Part shown: positions 35,646 to 44,563 of the stretch, one piece after another
Layout: the number at the start of each line of letters is the position of its first letter
Numbering within the stretch: position 1 is the first letter of the stretch
Made by a program: the position numbers and the translations under genes
Source: Agrobacterium tumefaciens
GTDB taxonomy: Bacteria; Pseudomonadota; Alphaproteobacteria; Rhizobiales; Rhizobiaceae
Length of the DNA: 64,000 nt
NCBI GenBank assembly: GCA_025559845.1
Contig: CP048469.1
Location: 1,984,001 to 2,048,000, forward strand
Reading direction: 5' to 3'
The notes under the pieces: model-generated
What the model was told of the DNA's origin: nothing
Database searches by the model: none
The model's input: only the letters and a program-made list of their open reading frames with translations

Positions 35646-36143
35646 ATGTGGGATCTCAAGCGCTTGTTCCAAAAACATGCCCAGGAAATTGATCGGTTTC
35701 TGCGCAAACGTGGGCATCAGCCCGATGTTGCATCCGATCTGACCCAGGACGTGTTTCTCAAACTACTCACTTCCTCACCACCAAAACATAGCGAAAACCC
35801 CAGAGCTTACCTTCATACGATTGCCCGAAATGTTTCGGTTGACCTCTATCGTCGGGAGCAGATCGTTCAGAGAGAAGATTTGAGCGAAGAAGAATACGCC
35901 GACATTGCCGACCCTACCCCTGGCCCCGATAAGGTTGTCCATCATCGGCAGCGTCTGGCGACGGTTGACAGAGCTTTGTCGGAATTGCCCGAAAAGACAC
36001 GGCGCGCCTTCGAGCTTTATCGACTTGGCGATATGACGATAAGTGAGGTCGCTGACGAACTGGGCTTATCTGTCTCGCGGACATGGACACTGATCCGACG
36101 AGCTTACCTCCACCTGCAAGCCAGCCTTGACGACGAGATTTAG
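35646..36143 (+). CDS. fecI: FecI-type ECF sigma factor
   Basis: A 165-residue iron-starvation sigma factor. Region 2 spans residues about 9-75 (LRKRGHQPDVASDLTQDVFL, then NPRAYLHTIARNVSVDLYRR). Region 4 is at about 108-160 (LSELPEKTRRAFELYRLGDM then TISEVADELGLSVSRTWTLI). It should direct transcription of the receptor and downstream genes when the receptor signals through FecR. It lies under the Fur box and is followed by fecR, the normal pair. Confidence 0.93.
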   Translation: MWDLKRLFQKHAQEIDRFLRKRGHQPDVASDLTQDVFLKLLTSSPPKHSENPRAYLHTIARNVSVDLYRREQIVQREDLSEEEYADIADPTPGPDKVVHHRQRLATVDRALSELPEKTRRAFELYRLGDMTISEVADELGLSVSRTWTLIRRAYLHLQASLDDEI

Positions 36144-36234
36144 GTGACGTGGGGGTGAAGATTTTATCCTCTCGTTCGTTGTAGCTATTATAGGGATAAG
36201 ATTGCGCTCCTCCGGAGCGCGCCATCGCATATCC

Positions 36235-37188
36235 ATGACCGAGGACGTATTGAAAGACAACAAACTATACGAGGAAGCGTTTGATCTCATCATTCGCCAA
36301 CATAGTGATCCCAGTAATACGGTAACCCGGGATCTCATCCGGCGATGGAGGGCGCGCAGTCCTGCGCATGAGGCCGCATGGGCTGACGCCGTGGACGTGC
36401 ATGGGCTTTCGGGGGTTGTGGTGAAAACCCGCTCCAGAGCTGCAGAACGCGCCCAGCCACGAATATCACGACGATCTTTCATTCTTGGCGGCGGAGCGGC
36501 ATTTGCCTCAATAGGTGCCGGTGCGTTGTTTGGCCCTCAATTGCTGTTACGCATGAGTGCCGACCACGTGACCTCTACGGCTGAGATACAAGACTTTCCT
36601 CTCGCTGACGGCACAACCATATCGTTGGGGCCTGATAGCGCGTTCGCGGAACAGTTCACCACGACCTCCCGACGTGTCGAATTGCTTGAAGGAATGGCTT
36701 TCTTCAACGTTGCCGATGATCCCACACGACCATTTCAGGCAGTTGTCTCCGGAATGACGGTGACCGCACTGGACGCCGCATTTGAACTCAGCAAGGATGC
36801 CGACCTCTGTAGCGTCGCGGTTCAGCGTGGTTCAGCAGATATCTCAACCGGCGCGGAGCAGAGAGAAATGCTCTCTGACGGCGAATGTCTGACCTTTAAC
36901 CCCAGCAGCCTCAAAGTCGAGCGAAGTCAACGCTTGCCGTCACAGATCGCTTCGTGGCGGGAAGGTATGCTTGTCGTTGATAAAGAGCCTATCTCTGCCG
37001 TTGTTGCCCGAATTGGCCGCTGGAAACCGGGGCGCGTAGTCATTGCCGATGCGGGATTGGCTGCCCAGCGTATCAGCGGCGTCTATAACCTCGCAAATCC
37101 ACTGCAAGCTATTGAAGCTGCTGTCCAACCGCGCGGCGGAAAAGTACGTGAAATCACTCCCTGGATCACGGTAATTACGACGATCTAA
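36235..37188 (+). CDS. fecR: FecR-type anti-sigma regulator with a twin-arginine motif
   Basis: A 317-residue membrane sigma regulator starting MTEDVLKDNKLYEEAFDLII. The cytoplasmic N-domain carries the W-hub region (IRRWRARSPAHEAAWADA). Then comes ISRRSFILGGGAAFASIGAG (residues about 79-98), a twin-arginine signal-anchor. The periplasmic FecR domain includes LADGTTISLGPDSAF and the LLEGMAFFNVADDPTRPFQA strand, ending with an STN-like C-terminal region (GRWKPGRVVIADAGLAAQRI). It receives the signal from the receptor N-domain and controls FecI. Confidence 0.9.
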   Translation: MTEDVLKDNKLYEEAFDLIIRQHSDPSNTVTRDLIRRWRARSPAHEAAWADAVDVHGLSGVVVKTRSRAAERAQPRISRRSFILGGGAAFASIGAGALFGPQLLLRMSADHVTSTAEIQDFPLADGTTISLGPDSAFAEQFTTTSRRVELLEGMAFFNVADDPTRPFQAVVSGMTVTALDAAFELSKDADLCSVAVQRGSADISTGAEQREMLSDGECLTFNPSSLKVERSQRLPSQIASWREGMLVVDKEPISAVVARIGRWKPGRVVIADAGLAAQRISGVYNLANPLQAIEAAVQPRGGKVREITPWITVITTI

Positions 37189-37300
37189 AAAAGTTGAGTT
37201 TTTGGGGAGAAATTTTTGCCCCCCCGTCCGTTTCACTTAATAGGGACTGCTTCCAGATAGCCAGTCCCAGTGGATTTGGGTGAAATGGGTCGGGGGCTTG

Positions 37301-40003
37301 ATGACGTCTGTAAGCAAGAAAAAAAATGCGGTTCGCCTTGATGGAAAGCGGTTGATCGTTGCAGCTCTCCTTGGTTCAACCAGCACTGCGGCTTTGATGA
37401 TAGCAATACCTTCGCAGGTATATGCGCAGTCATCGCAACAAATCACATTCAATATTTCGTCAGGGTCTCTTTCCAGTGCACTTGCAGAGTTCGGCCGGCA
37501 GTCCGGTATTCAGGTGAGTTACCCCCCGGAATATGCCGCGGGGAAGCAAACGGCGGGCGTTTCAGGAACGGCGACGCCTGGCCAGGCACTGGCGCGACTG
37601 CTGCAAGGCTCTGGCCTTGCGTATAGTTTTACCAGCTCCGGCACGGTGACGATCAGCGATCGGATATCTGCTGCCGTAGCGCCGGTCGACGATGACGGAT
37701 CGCTGATACTCGATACAATCCAGGTAACTAGCAAGGTAGGCGATAATCCAGCCGATGCGCCATACCAAACCGCAGGGTCAAGTGCCTACATCTCCGGTGA
37801 GCAGATTGAGCGGTTTCGCGGAACATCTGTCGGTGATTTCATCTCTGGTGTACCGGGGGTGATGAACGGCGATAGTCGTAATTCAGGCGCGGTAGACGTC
37901 AACATCCGCGGTATGCAGGGACAGGGGCGTGTACCGGTCATTGTTGATGGGGCATCAAACGAAACGACAGTCTATCGAGGATACAACGGCTCAAACTCGC
38001 GAACGTATATCGATCCCGATTTCATCGGATCGGTCTCGATTGAAAAGGGGCCGAGTATGGGGGCTGATGCTACGGGTGCGACTGGCGGCGTCGTGCGCAT
38101 GAGCACGATCGGCGTCGACGATATCTTGCTGCCGGGTAAGAGTTTTGGCGTCCGCCTGAAGGGAGGCTTCAACACGAACAGTTCCTCCGTTCCAGCTGTA
38201 AAAACTGAAAGAGGGTGGCGGGGGGGCTCGTATCCCTATAACGGCACAATGCCCTCAACAGATACTCTTTTTGCGCCGGGGGGGATGGACCGTCCTTCTC
38301 TCTTTGAGCCAACAGGGGGCTCAGGGAGTATCGCTATCGCCGGGACTACCGAGTACATCGACGTAGTTGCTGCATATGCGCGACGTAAGAATGGTAATTA
38401 TTATGCTGGGGAGCATGGCGGTGATGGTGCCCATCCGGTTCTGGCGAAAAACATTTACGGGCAGGACGTTGTCGCAAACGGTGGTCTGAGCCCCTTCAGA
38501 TCTGGCGAGGAGGTGCTTAATACATCGCTTGATAACGAATCATGGCTTCTTAAAACGAAAATAAAATTCGATGAAGGTCATTCACTGGAGCTTGGCTGGA
38601 ATAGATATCATAGCGTGTATGGAGATATTCTCCCAACGCAGATAACGAGCACGAGTGTTCCCTATCAGAATACGTTGAGCGAAATAACATTAAATAACTA
38701 TACAGCACAATATAAGTGGAATCCCGAAGACAATGATCTGATCGATCTGAAGGTTGATGCTTTTCTAGCTGACGTGGATTTACGGGTGAATTCAGCCGTG
38801 CGTTATTCTTACCCCATCCTCGGTATCGATATCCTTTCCCCTAGTTTGGTATACGCGGAATCGAAAAGATGGGGGCTAACAGCGTCCAACACGTCCCGTT
38901 TCTTTACTGACTTAGGCGATTTCAAGCTCGAATATGGTGGAGCGTTCACGAGAGAGGATATTGGTTTACCGTCAGGGGTTTCTGCGGACACTGAAGGTCT
39001 CTGGATGCCTCGTGACGGCTGGCGTAAGGAAGCGAGCGGTTTCACATCCCTCGAATGGAAGCCGCTAGACTGGCTCACGCTCAATGGAAGCGCTCGCTAT
39101 TCTCATTTTGAGACATTAGATGACACTGATGGAACCAGCAGTTCCGACGGAGGGTGGTCTCCTGTCGCGAGTATAACCGTTGAGCCCATCCAAGGCTTCC
39201 AGATTTACGGAAAATACGGAAGTGTTTTACGTTCACCGAGCATCTTTGAAACACTGAAAACCGACGCGTTTGATGCTGCCACTCAGAACCAGGTCGATCC
39301 TGAACGGGCTAAAAGCTATGAGATAGGTCTCAACTACCTGATGGATGGCATTCTTTTGGCGGGCGACAAACTTCGATTTCATGCCGCATATTTCGATAAT
39401 CATATCGACAATTATATCACGAGAACCAACGTCGCTACAGGAGGCAGTTTTAATGGTATGCCTACATATGGTCTAAGAAGGATAAATCTCGACTACGCAG
39501 AAATGCGCGGTTTTGAGGTGTCCACCGAATATGATACCGGAAAATATTTTGGAAGCGTTGCATGGAATCATTACACCGACATGATGTTCTGTGTTCCTGA
39601 AGATACAAAACTTTCGCCTGGTTACTCCCAATGCGCCGCAGGCGGCATTCGTAACAGTTATGGATTGCTGTCTGTACCTCCTAAAGACACGCTCACATTA
39701 AACCTTGGCACCCGGTTACTGGATGAAAAGCTAACAGTCGGTTCACGCCTCACCTATATTTCCGGTCGCTACGCTGAAGGGGTTGGAGACGGATCTACTT
39801 TAGGGAATGGCGAGATCAACGCGTCCACGTGGAAGCCGTATACGCTCATAGATCTCTACGCGAGCTACAAGATCAACGAAAATGCCACGTTCGATTTCGC
39901 AATCGATAACCTGACTGATCGCTATTACATGGATGCACTCAATGCTTCCCTGATGCCTGCACCCGGTCGCACTGTGCGCGGCAGTCTTACAGTCAGATTC
40001 TAA
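37301..40003 (+). CDS. TonB-dependent transducing receptor (heme/hemophore)
   Basis: A 900-residue outer-membrane receptor. After a signal peptide (ALLGSTSTAALMIAIPSQVYA, about 29-49) it has an STN signalling domain (FNISSGSLSSALAEFGRQSG to YSFTSSGTVTI), needed to talk to FecR. A plug domain (GDFISGVPGVMNGDSRNSGA, VDVNIRGMQGQGRVPVIVDG) and a 22-strand barrel ending in a C-terminal aromatic (SLTVRF) complete it. The context with a hemophore and heme oxygenases makes heme-loaded hemophore the likely ligand, as for HphR of Acinetobacter. A GTG seven codons upstream is an alternative start. The base composition is lower in GC than the flanking ICE backbone. Confidence 0.9.
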   Translation: MTSVSKKKNAVRLDGKRLIVAALLGSTSTAALMIAIPSQVYAQSSQQITFNISSGSLSSALAEFGRQSGIQVSYPPEYAAGKQTAGVSGTATPGQALARLLQGSGLAYSFTSSGTVTISDRISAAVAPVDDDGSLILDTIQVTSKVGDNPADAPYQTAGSSAYISGEQIERFRGTSVGDFISGVPGVMNGDSRNSGAVDVNIRGMQGQGRVPVIVDGASNETTVYRGYNGSNSRTYIDPDFIGSVSIEKGPSMGADATGATGGVVRMSTIGVDDILLPGKSFGVRLKGGFNTNSSSVPAVKTERGWRGGSYPYNGTMPSTDTLFAPGGMDRPSLFEPTGGSGSIAIAGTTEYIDVVAAYARRKNGNYYAGEHGGDGAHPVLAKNIYGQDVVANGGLSPFRSGEEVLNTSLDNESWLLKTKIKFDEGHSLELGWNRYHSVYGDILPTQITSTSVPYQNTLSEITLNNYTAQYKWNPEDNDLIDLKVDAFLADVDLRVNSAVRYSYPILGIDILSPSLVYAESKRWGLTASNTSRFFTDLGDFKLEYGGAFTREDIGLPSGVSADTEGLWMPRDGWRKEASGFTSLEWKPLDWLTLNGSARYSHFETLDDTDGTSSSDGGWSPVASITVEPIQGFQIYGKYGSVLRSPSIFETLKTDAFDAATQNQVDPERAKSYEIGLNYLMDGILLAGDKLRFHAAYFDNHIDNYITRTNVATGGSFNGMPTYGLRRINLDYAEMRGFEVSTEYDTGKYFGSVAWNHYTDMMFCVPEDTKLSPGYSQCAAGGIRNSYGLLSVPPKDTLTLNLGTRLLDEKLTVGSRLTYISGRYAEGVGDGSTLGNGEINASTWKPYTLIDLYASYKINENATFDFAIDNLTDRYYMDALNASLMPAPGRTVRGSLTVRF

Positions 40004-40051
40004 ATGTTGCAGACGAACGCTGTCGGCGTTTCGAGCTGAGAGGTATTGGCT

Positions 40052-40645
40052 ATGAACGAAGAAATAATACTGGATGAGCCGCTGACGCGATCCCGGCGGC
40101 TGAAAGCAGCAACCCATGAATCGCACGATCGTCTCGACAAGCGGATCATGGGCAGCGATCCCTTTGCCGACCGCGAACGCTATGGGCGCTTTCTGGAGGT
40201 GCAATACCGCTTCCATCACGAGATCGATCGGCTTTACCGCCACGACGAACTGTGCGCCATCATTCCCGATCTCCATGGGCGGCGGCGTCTCGGCCTGATC
40301 CGCAAGGACATGGAGGACATCGGCTCGCCGATCCCGGAGTTGCGCGAAAGCGAGGACTATCTGATCGACGTGCCGAACGCGTTGGGGTGGCTTTATGTGG
40401 CCGAGGGCTCCAACCTAGGCGCGGCTTTTCTGCTCAAAGAAGCCGCGAAACTCGGTCTCTCCGAAGACTTTGGAGCACGGCATCTGGCTGGGGCACCGGA
40501 AGGGCGCGGCAGGCATTGGCGAGCCTTTACTGCGGCGCTCGACGGGCTCGACCTAGACAGGGCAGCCGAAGGCCGCCTCGTGCAAGGTGCGAAGGATGCT
40601 TTCGCCCGTGTCCGCTCCCTTGTTGATTTACGCTTCGGCGACTGA
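40052..40645 (+). CDS. hemO: Biliverdin-producing heme oxygenase (HemO/PigA type)
   Basis: A 197-residue heme oxygenase of the Pseudomonas PigA/HemO type. The proximal heme-ligand histidine lies in AATHESHDRLDKRIMG (residues about 19-34). The distal helix is LGWLYVAEGSNLGAAFLLKE (about 112-131), with the flexible glycines. DFGARHLAG follows. It opens heme to biliverdin, CO and free iron in the cytosol. It is placed right after the receptor gene. Which biliverdin isomer forms cannot be read from the sequence. Confidence 0.93.
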   Translation: MNEEIILDEPLTRSRRLKAATHESHDRLDKRIMGSDPFADRERYGRFLEVQYRFHHEIDRLYRHDELCAIIPDLHGRRRLGLIRKDMEDIGSPIPELRESEDYLIDVPNALGWLYVAEGSNLGAAFLLKEAAKLGLSEDFGARHLAGAPEGRGRHWRAFTAALDGLDLDRAAEGRLVQGAKDAFARVRSLVDLRFGD

Positions 40646-40663
40646 CTGGGAGGAAGCGATGCC

Positions 40664-41275
40664 ATGTTGCACGTCGCAGGGGAGACCGTAGCATTAAGTA
40701 TTCCAGGCAACCGGGTTAGCCGCCTGGCCCTGCATGCCGAGGCAGGCCACTGCCATTTGCGGCGTGTCCTTGCGGCCGCGTTGCCATTCCGCACGCGTGC
40801 CCGATACAGCGCCTTCCTCTCGGTCCAGTACAGCTTCGCGGGCGAGGTCCAGCCGATCTATGAGCATCCGCTTCTCCACGTTCTGCTGCCGGATGTCAGC
40901 TGGCGCTCATCACTCGACCTGATTGTGCGTGACATTACTGATCTGTCGCCAGGAGGGGAACTACCGTCAATCGATCTGGCGCCATCCAGATGCGAGGACG
41001 ACTGGCCATGGTTGCTCGGATGGCTGTTCGTGGCCGAGGGAATATCGCTCTACGGGCCGACCCTTTACAGGGAGGCCGTCAAGCTGGGGCTAAGCCCCAG
41101 ACATGGAGCGCGCCATCTGTCAGGTGAGCCGGAACTGCGCCTGCAACGCTGGCGGGCTTTTGTGCGAGCTGTGAATGAGCTTGCGCTCAGCGGCGCGGAA
41201 GAAGGCCTGCTGTCGGCTGGCACAGATAGAGCACTTGGCCGCCTTCAGGCTCTGGCAAGTGAGGTGCGCTTATGA
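40664..41275 (+). CDS. Second, divergent heme-oxygenase-like protein
   Basis: A 203-residue paralog of the preceding gene. The proximal segment is ALHAEAGHCHLRRVLAAALP, with candidate histidines, followed by ARYSAFLSVQYSFAGEVQPI. The distal helix reads LGWLFVAEGISLYGPTLYRE, so the usual GSxLGxxF glycine pattern is changed to GISLYGP. HGARHLSGEPELRLQRW matches the family again. It may have altered regiochemistry, act as a heme-binding or delivery protein, or have lost catalysis. Its stop overlaps the next start. Confidence 0.8.
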   Translation: MLHVAGETVALSIPGNRVSRLALHAEAGHCHLRRVLAAALPFRTRARYSAFLSVQYSFAGEVQPIYEHPLLHVLLPDVSWRSSLDLIVRDITDLSPGGELPSIDLAPSRCEDDWPWLLGWLFVAEGISLYGPTLYREAVKLGLSPRHGARHLSGEPELRLQRWRAFVRAVNELALSGAEEGLLSAGTDRALGRLQALASEVRL

Positions 41276-41754
41276 ATGCTCATCACAAGCTGCCGCAACG
41301 CTTGCCAGGGTATAAGCGGACGGCTCTCAACGAGCGCACCCGTGCCGGCTTCATAGCGCTGGGGTTCTTTTTCGTTTTCCTTGGCATTGTGGGTGCGGTC
41401 GTACCGCTGATGCCGACGACGATCTTCCTGATCCTTGCCGCATGGTGTTTCAGCCGCTCGTCGCCAAGACTTGAAGCGTGGATGCTGAACCATCCGCGCT
41501 TCGGGCGAACGTTGCGCGACTGGCGCGACGAAGGCGCGATGCCGATCCGGGCGAAGCTGATGGCCTGCTCCGGAATGGCGTTCGGTTACGTGCTGTTCTG
41601 CCTCGCCGCAAAGCCGGTCTTCTGGCTGGCGGTGATGGTCGCAGCCGTACTGCTCCTCTGCGCCGGATGGATCATGTCGCGACCACGGCCCCGTTCTGGT
41701 CATCGTTCGGTTGCGCCGGATAGCAGCCAGTCTCAGGGAGAAAGACAATGTTGA
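41272..41754 (+). CDS. YbaN-family (DUF454) inner-membrane protein
   Basis: A 160-residue protein starting MNAHHKLPQRLPGYKRTALN. The family signature LGFFFVFLGIVGAVVPLMPT (residues about 31-50), then CFSRSSPRLEAWMLNHPRFG (about 59-78), is followed by hydrophobic helices (FGYVLFCLAAKPVFWLAVMV). YbaN proteins are often found beside heme oxygenases in heme-uptake loci, but their function is not established. It is translationally linked to the preceding gene. Confidence 0.85.
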   Translation: MNAHHKLPQRLPGYKRTALNERTRAGFIALGFFFVFLGIVGAVVPLMPTTIFLILAAWCFSRSSPRLEAWMLNHPRFGRTLRDWRDEGAMPIRAKLMACSGMAFGYVLFCLAAKPVFWLAVMVAAVLLLCAGWIMSRPRPRSGHRSVAPDSSQSQGERQC

Positions 41755-41888
41755 ACGTGGCGCGACAGGCCGAGTTTGCCATCGATATCCTCGTGCTTTG
41801 CGCCCGACGCCAAAACAGTGACTGGCTGACGATGAGAATGGTGACGCGCCAAGCCGGCACAAATGAACCGGGAAGACTGAATTTATGA
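41748..41888 (+). CDS. 46-aa protein resembling the N-terminus of Rrf2 regulators
   Basis: A short frame with GGGAGAAAG upstream, overlapping the end of the YbaN gene and the exbB start (ATGA). It begins MLNVARQAEFAIDILVLCAR and continues with LTMRMVTRQAGTNE, then stops. The opening resembles helix 1 and the turn of Rrf2/RirA-type iron-sulfur regulators, which are ~140 residues and carry three cysteines that are missing here. It is either a relic or a translational coupler between ybaN and exbB. Confidence 0.4.
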   Translation: MLNVARQAEFAIDILVLCARRQNSDWLTMRMVTRQAGTNEPGRLNL

Positions 41889-42868
41889 GTTTCGCAGGGA
41901 TTAACTTCACGATCTTGCATCGCGAGCGCCAGGCATCTCGGCTTGTTGTTCTTGCCGCTGCTTTCGCCCTGCTGCTCGCGCCGACATTCGGCGCTCATGC
42001 GCAGGAGGCACTCCTTTCCGGGGCTTCGGGTACGACATTCGTCCAGAAGCAGGAGACGCCTGCGACGGTGAGTTCCGATAGATCCATCAGCGAGCGTGGG
42101 AATGAACCCGATAGTACCCAGGCCTCACAGCCTGAAGCGCGGCTGGATTTACCCCACAATCTGTCGCCCTGGGGCATGTTCAGGGCGGCCGACTGGGTGG
42201 TGAAGGCGGTCATGACCGGCCTTGCCATAGCAAGCCTCGCGACCTGGACCGTATGGGTCGCCAAGACAATCGAGATCGCCTGCGCCCGGGCACGGGTCAG
42301 GCGATCGCTCGCCACGATCATGTCCTCGGCCGATCTGGACAGCGCCGCGCACTCTCTTGCCGGACGTGGCGGGCCTGCCGCCTTCATGGTGCGGTCTGCC
42401 GAAGAGGAAATGCACCGATCCCATGCTGCGCTTGATCATGCAGGCGACACCGGCGTGAAGGAGAGGCTCGCGTCGAGGCTCTCGCGCATTGAAGCACAGG
42501 CGGGACGCAGGCTGAGCAAGGGAACGGGAGTGCTCGCCACCATCGGGTCAACCGCGCCGTTCGTCGGCTTGTTCGGCACGGTCTGGGGGATCATGAACGC
42601 CTTCATCGGCATTTCGGAATCCCAGACCACCAATCTCGCCGTCGTCGCGCCGGGTATCGCGGAAGCGCTACTCGCCACCGCGATCGGCCTCGTCGCCGCG
42701 ATCCCGGCAGTCGTGATCTATAACATCTTCGCGCGCGCCGTCACCGGCTACCGGCAGTTGCTTGCCGATGCCGCGGCAGGTGTCGAGCAACTGGTCAGCC
42801 TCGGCCTCGATTTCCGCAAGGTGCCTGCCACGCACGAGACTCCGCCTTACCGGGTGGCGAGGAAATAG
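41885..42868 (+). CDS. exbB: ExbB-family proton channel subunit
   Basis: A 327-residue ExbB of the long form with a cleavable signal peptide (VVLAAAFALLLAPTFGAHAQ, about 20-39) and a ~60-residue periplasmic extension. Helix 1 is FRAADWVVKAVMTGLAIASL (about 99-118). The signature region GTGVLATIGSTAPFVGLFGT (about 213-232) and ATAIGLVAAIPAVVIYN form helices 2 and 3. With ExbD it uses the proton gradient to power TonB and so the receptor at 37.3 kb. Confidence 0.95.
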   Translation: MSFAGINFTILHRERQASRLVVLAAAFALLLAPTFGAHAQEALLSGASGTTFVQKQETPATVSSDRSISERGNEPDSTQASQPEARLDLPHNLSPWGMFRAADWVVKAVMTGLAIASLATWTVWVAKTIEIACARARVRRSLATIMSSADLDSAAHSLAGRGGPAAFMVRSAEEEMHRSHAALDHAGDTGVKERLASRLSRIEAQAGRRLSKGTGVLATIGSTAPFVGLFGTVWGIMNAFIGISESQTTNLAVVAPGIAEALLATAIGLVAAIPAVVIYNIFARAVTGYRQLLADAAAGVEQLVSLGLDFRKVPATHETPPYRVARK

Positions 42869-42871
42869 CGC

Positions 42872-43336
42872 ATGGCAGGTAACATTCGCGATCACGGCGG
42901 TGATGAACTGGCAGAGAACAGCGAGATCAACGTGACGCCTTTTATTGACGTGATGCTGGTTCTGCTCATCATTTTCATGGTCGCGGCGCCGCTTGCGACC
43001 GTCGACATCAATGTCGATCTACCGGCTTCGACCGCCAGGCCGGTCGAGCGACCGGACAAGCCGCTTTACCTGACGCTGAAGGACGATCTCTCGCTCAGCC
43101 TCGGGAACGATCCAGTCACGCGCGACGTCCTGCCAGCTGCGATAGATGCGGCGAGCGAAGGGAACAGAGAAACCCGTGTGTTCCTGCGTGCCGACAAAGC
43201 AGTCGACTATGAGCATCTGATGGAGGTGATGAACCTCCTGCGCGATGCGGGTTATCTCAAGATCGCGCTGGTCGGGCTGGAGACAACTTCGGCGATGAAA
43301 GAGTTATCCACCTCGACAACGGGGTTGGCTCCATGA
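42872..43336 (+). CDS. exbD: ExbD-family energy transducer
   Basis: A 154-residue ExbD. The N-terminal helix INVTPFIDVMLVLLIIFMVA (residues about 16-35) holds the essential aspartate (ID). The periplasmic domain LSLGNDPVTRDVLPAAIDAA to VFLRADKAVDYEHLMEVMNL is standard. It starts three bases after exbB and overlaps tonB by four bases, so exbB-exbD-tonB are translated together. Confidence 0.96.
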   Translation: MAGNIRDHGGDELAENSEINVTPFIDVMLVLLIIFMVAAPLATVDINVDLPASTARPVERPDKPLYLTLKDDLSLSLGNDPVTRDVLPAAIDAASEGNRETRVFLRADKAVDYEHLMEVMNLLRDAGYLKIALVGLETTSAMKELSTSTTGLAP

Positions 43337-44241
43337 GCGTTGAACAGAGCTCCGGCGCGATGCGGACCGGCAGACTGACCGATGTCGGGCTGTGGATCGG
43401 CGCGGGGCTGGTGGCTGCCGCCCTTCATGGAGGTGGCCTGCTGTGGCTGTTACACGAACCGCCGCTCGTCGCCGCCGACAGTGCTCCGCCGCCGGCCATC
43501 ATGATCGAACTGGCCGATACCTCCGAAGCCGTCATGACCGACGAGAACGAGATTACGGCCGACCAGCAGACGGCTCAGGAGAGTCAGCCGGTCGAGAAGG
43601 TGGATACGACCGAGGAAACGCCGGTGGAGCAACCGCAGAAAGAGGTCGCGGAAACAACTTCGGAGCCCGTCGAGCCTGAACATCAGCCCGTCGATAGATC
43701 GTCCGAAACGGTTGACCCGGTGAAGCAGGAAGTCGTGAAGCAGTTCGAAAACGTAGAGGTGCCGCTGCCTATATCGCGGCCCAAACCGCCTGAGAAGAAG
43801 CGCGAGATGGTGAAAAAAGAACCCGAGAATACGCCGGTCAAGCAGCGCCAGCAGCAACAGGCCGCGTCGAAACAAGCGGTTGAGGCGCAGGCTCAGGTGA
43901 TTCAGTCGAACCGCAACGCGGCACGCCAGTTAACATCCGGGCTGTTCTCGTCTTCGGTGACGCCAGCGAAATGGCAGGCCCGGCTGATGGCTCATCTCGA
44001 GCGGCGCAAGAGATACCCGTCTGAGGCACGGTCACGCGGAGAGTACGGAACTGTTTATGTCCGGTTCAGCATAGATGATTCCGGCAATGTTCTGTCGGTC
44101 ACGCTTGCGCGTTCTTCGGGGCATAGTGAACTGGACAACGAGGTTTTGTCTCTGGTGCGACGAGCCTCACCAGTGCCGGCTCCTCCGGCCGGCGTGAAGA
44201 AGACCATTACTGCACCCGTGCAATTCTCCGTGAGAGGGTGA
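43333..44241 (+). CDS. tonB: TonB energy-coupling protein
   Basis: A 302-residue TonB. One N-terminal helix (VGLWIGAGLVAAALHGGGLL, residues about 17-36) is followed by a long acidic/proline region (about 65-185, rich in Glu, Pro, Val, Gln). The C-terminal domain is YPSEARSRGEYGTVYVRFSI to VPAPPAGVKKTITAPVQFSV (about 230-300). It spans the periplasm to the TonB box of the receptor. Having its own ExbB/D/TonB makes the module independent of the host system. Confidence 0.95.
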   Translation: MSVEQSSGAMRTGRLTDVGLWIGAGLVAAALHGGGLLWLLHEPPLVAADSAPPPAIMIELADTSEAVMTDENEITADQQTAQESQPVEKVDTTEETPVEQPQKEVAETTSEPVEPEHQPVDRSSETVDPVKQEVVKQFENVEVPLPISRPKPPEKKREMVKKEPENTPVKQRQQQQAASKQAVEAQAQVIQSNRNAARQLTSGLFSSSVTPAKWQARLMAHLERRKRYPSEARSRGEYGTVYVRFSIDDSGNVLSVTLARSSGHSELDNEVLSLVRRASPVPAPPAGVKKTITAPVQFSVRG

Positions 44242-44563
44242 TCCTGGAACCAGCTTTGAATTGCTGTGCTGCGTTCAGCATGGGGGAGCTGGCGACCATT
44301 CAGTCCAAAAATGTGATGTAAATGGCGGAGTTATTACTAATGCTAATAATTATAGTAATAATTCGCATTTTCATTTATTTTGAAAGAAATGGTAAAATAG
44401 CTAATAAAAAGATTTCTGCCGTTGACCACAACTGACAACCAGCATCGCTGATTGCGATTGATACAGGCCAAGGCAACTGGGCATTCGGGGTGGTTTTTAT
44501 GATCAGAGACGGCTCCGTCATGCGACGTGTTGTAAATAGATCAATCCATCAAGGAGATTTTTT
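44242..44563. promoter_or_regulatory. AT-rich promoter region of the hemophore gene
   Basis: 322 bases without a gene and strongly AT-rich compared with both flanks. An inverted repeat ATTACTA (44333-44339) / TAGTAAT (44353-44359) lies in a block of A/T-only sequence that loosely resembles tandem Fur half-sites. A consensus AAGGAG ribosome site precedes the hemophore ATG. This supports a separate promoter for the hemophore-Slam pair. Confidence 0.5.
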
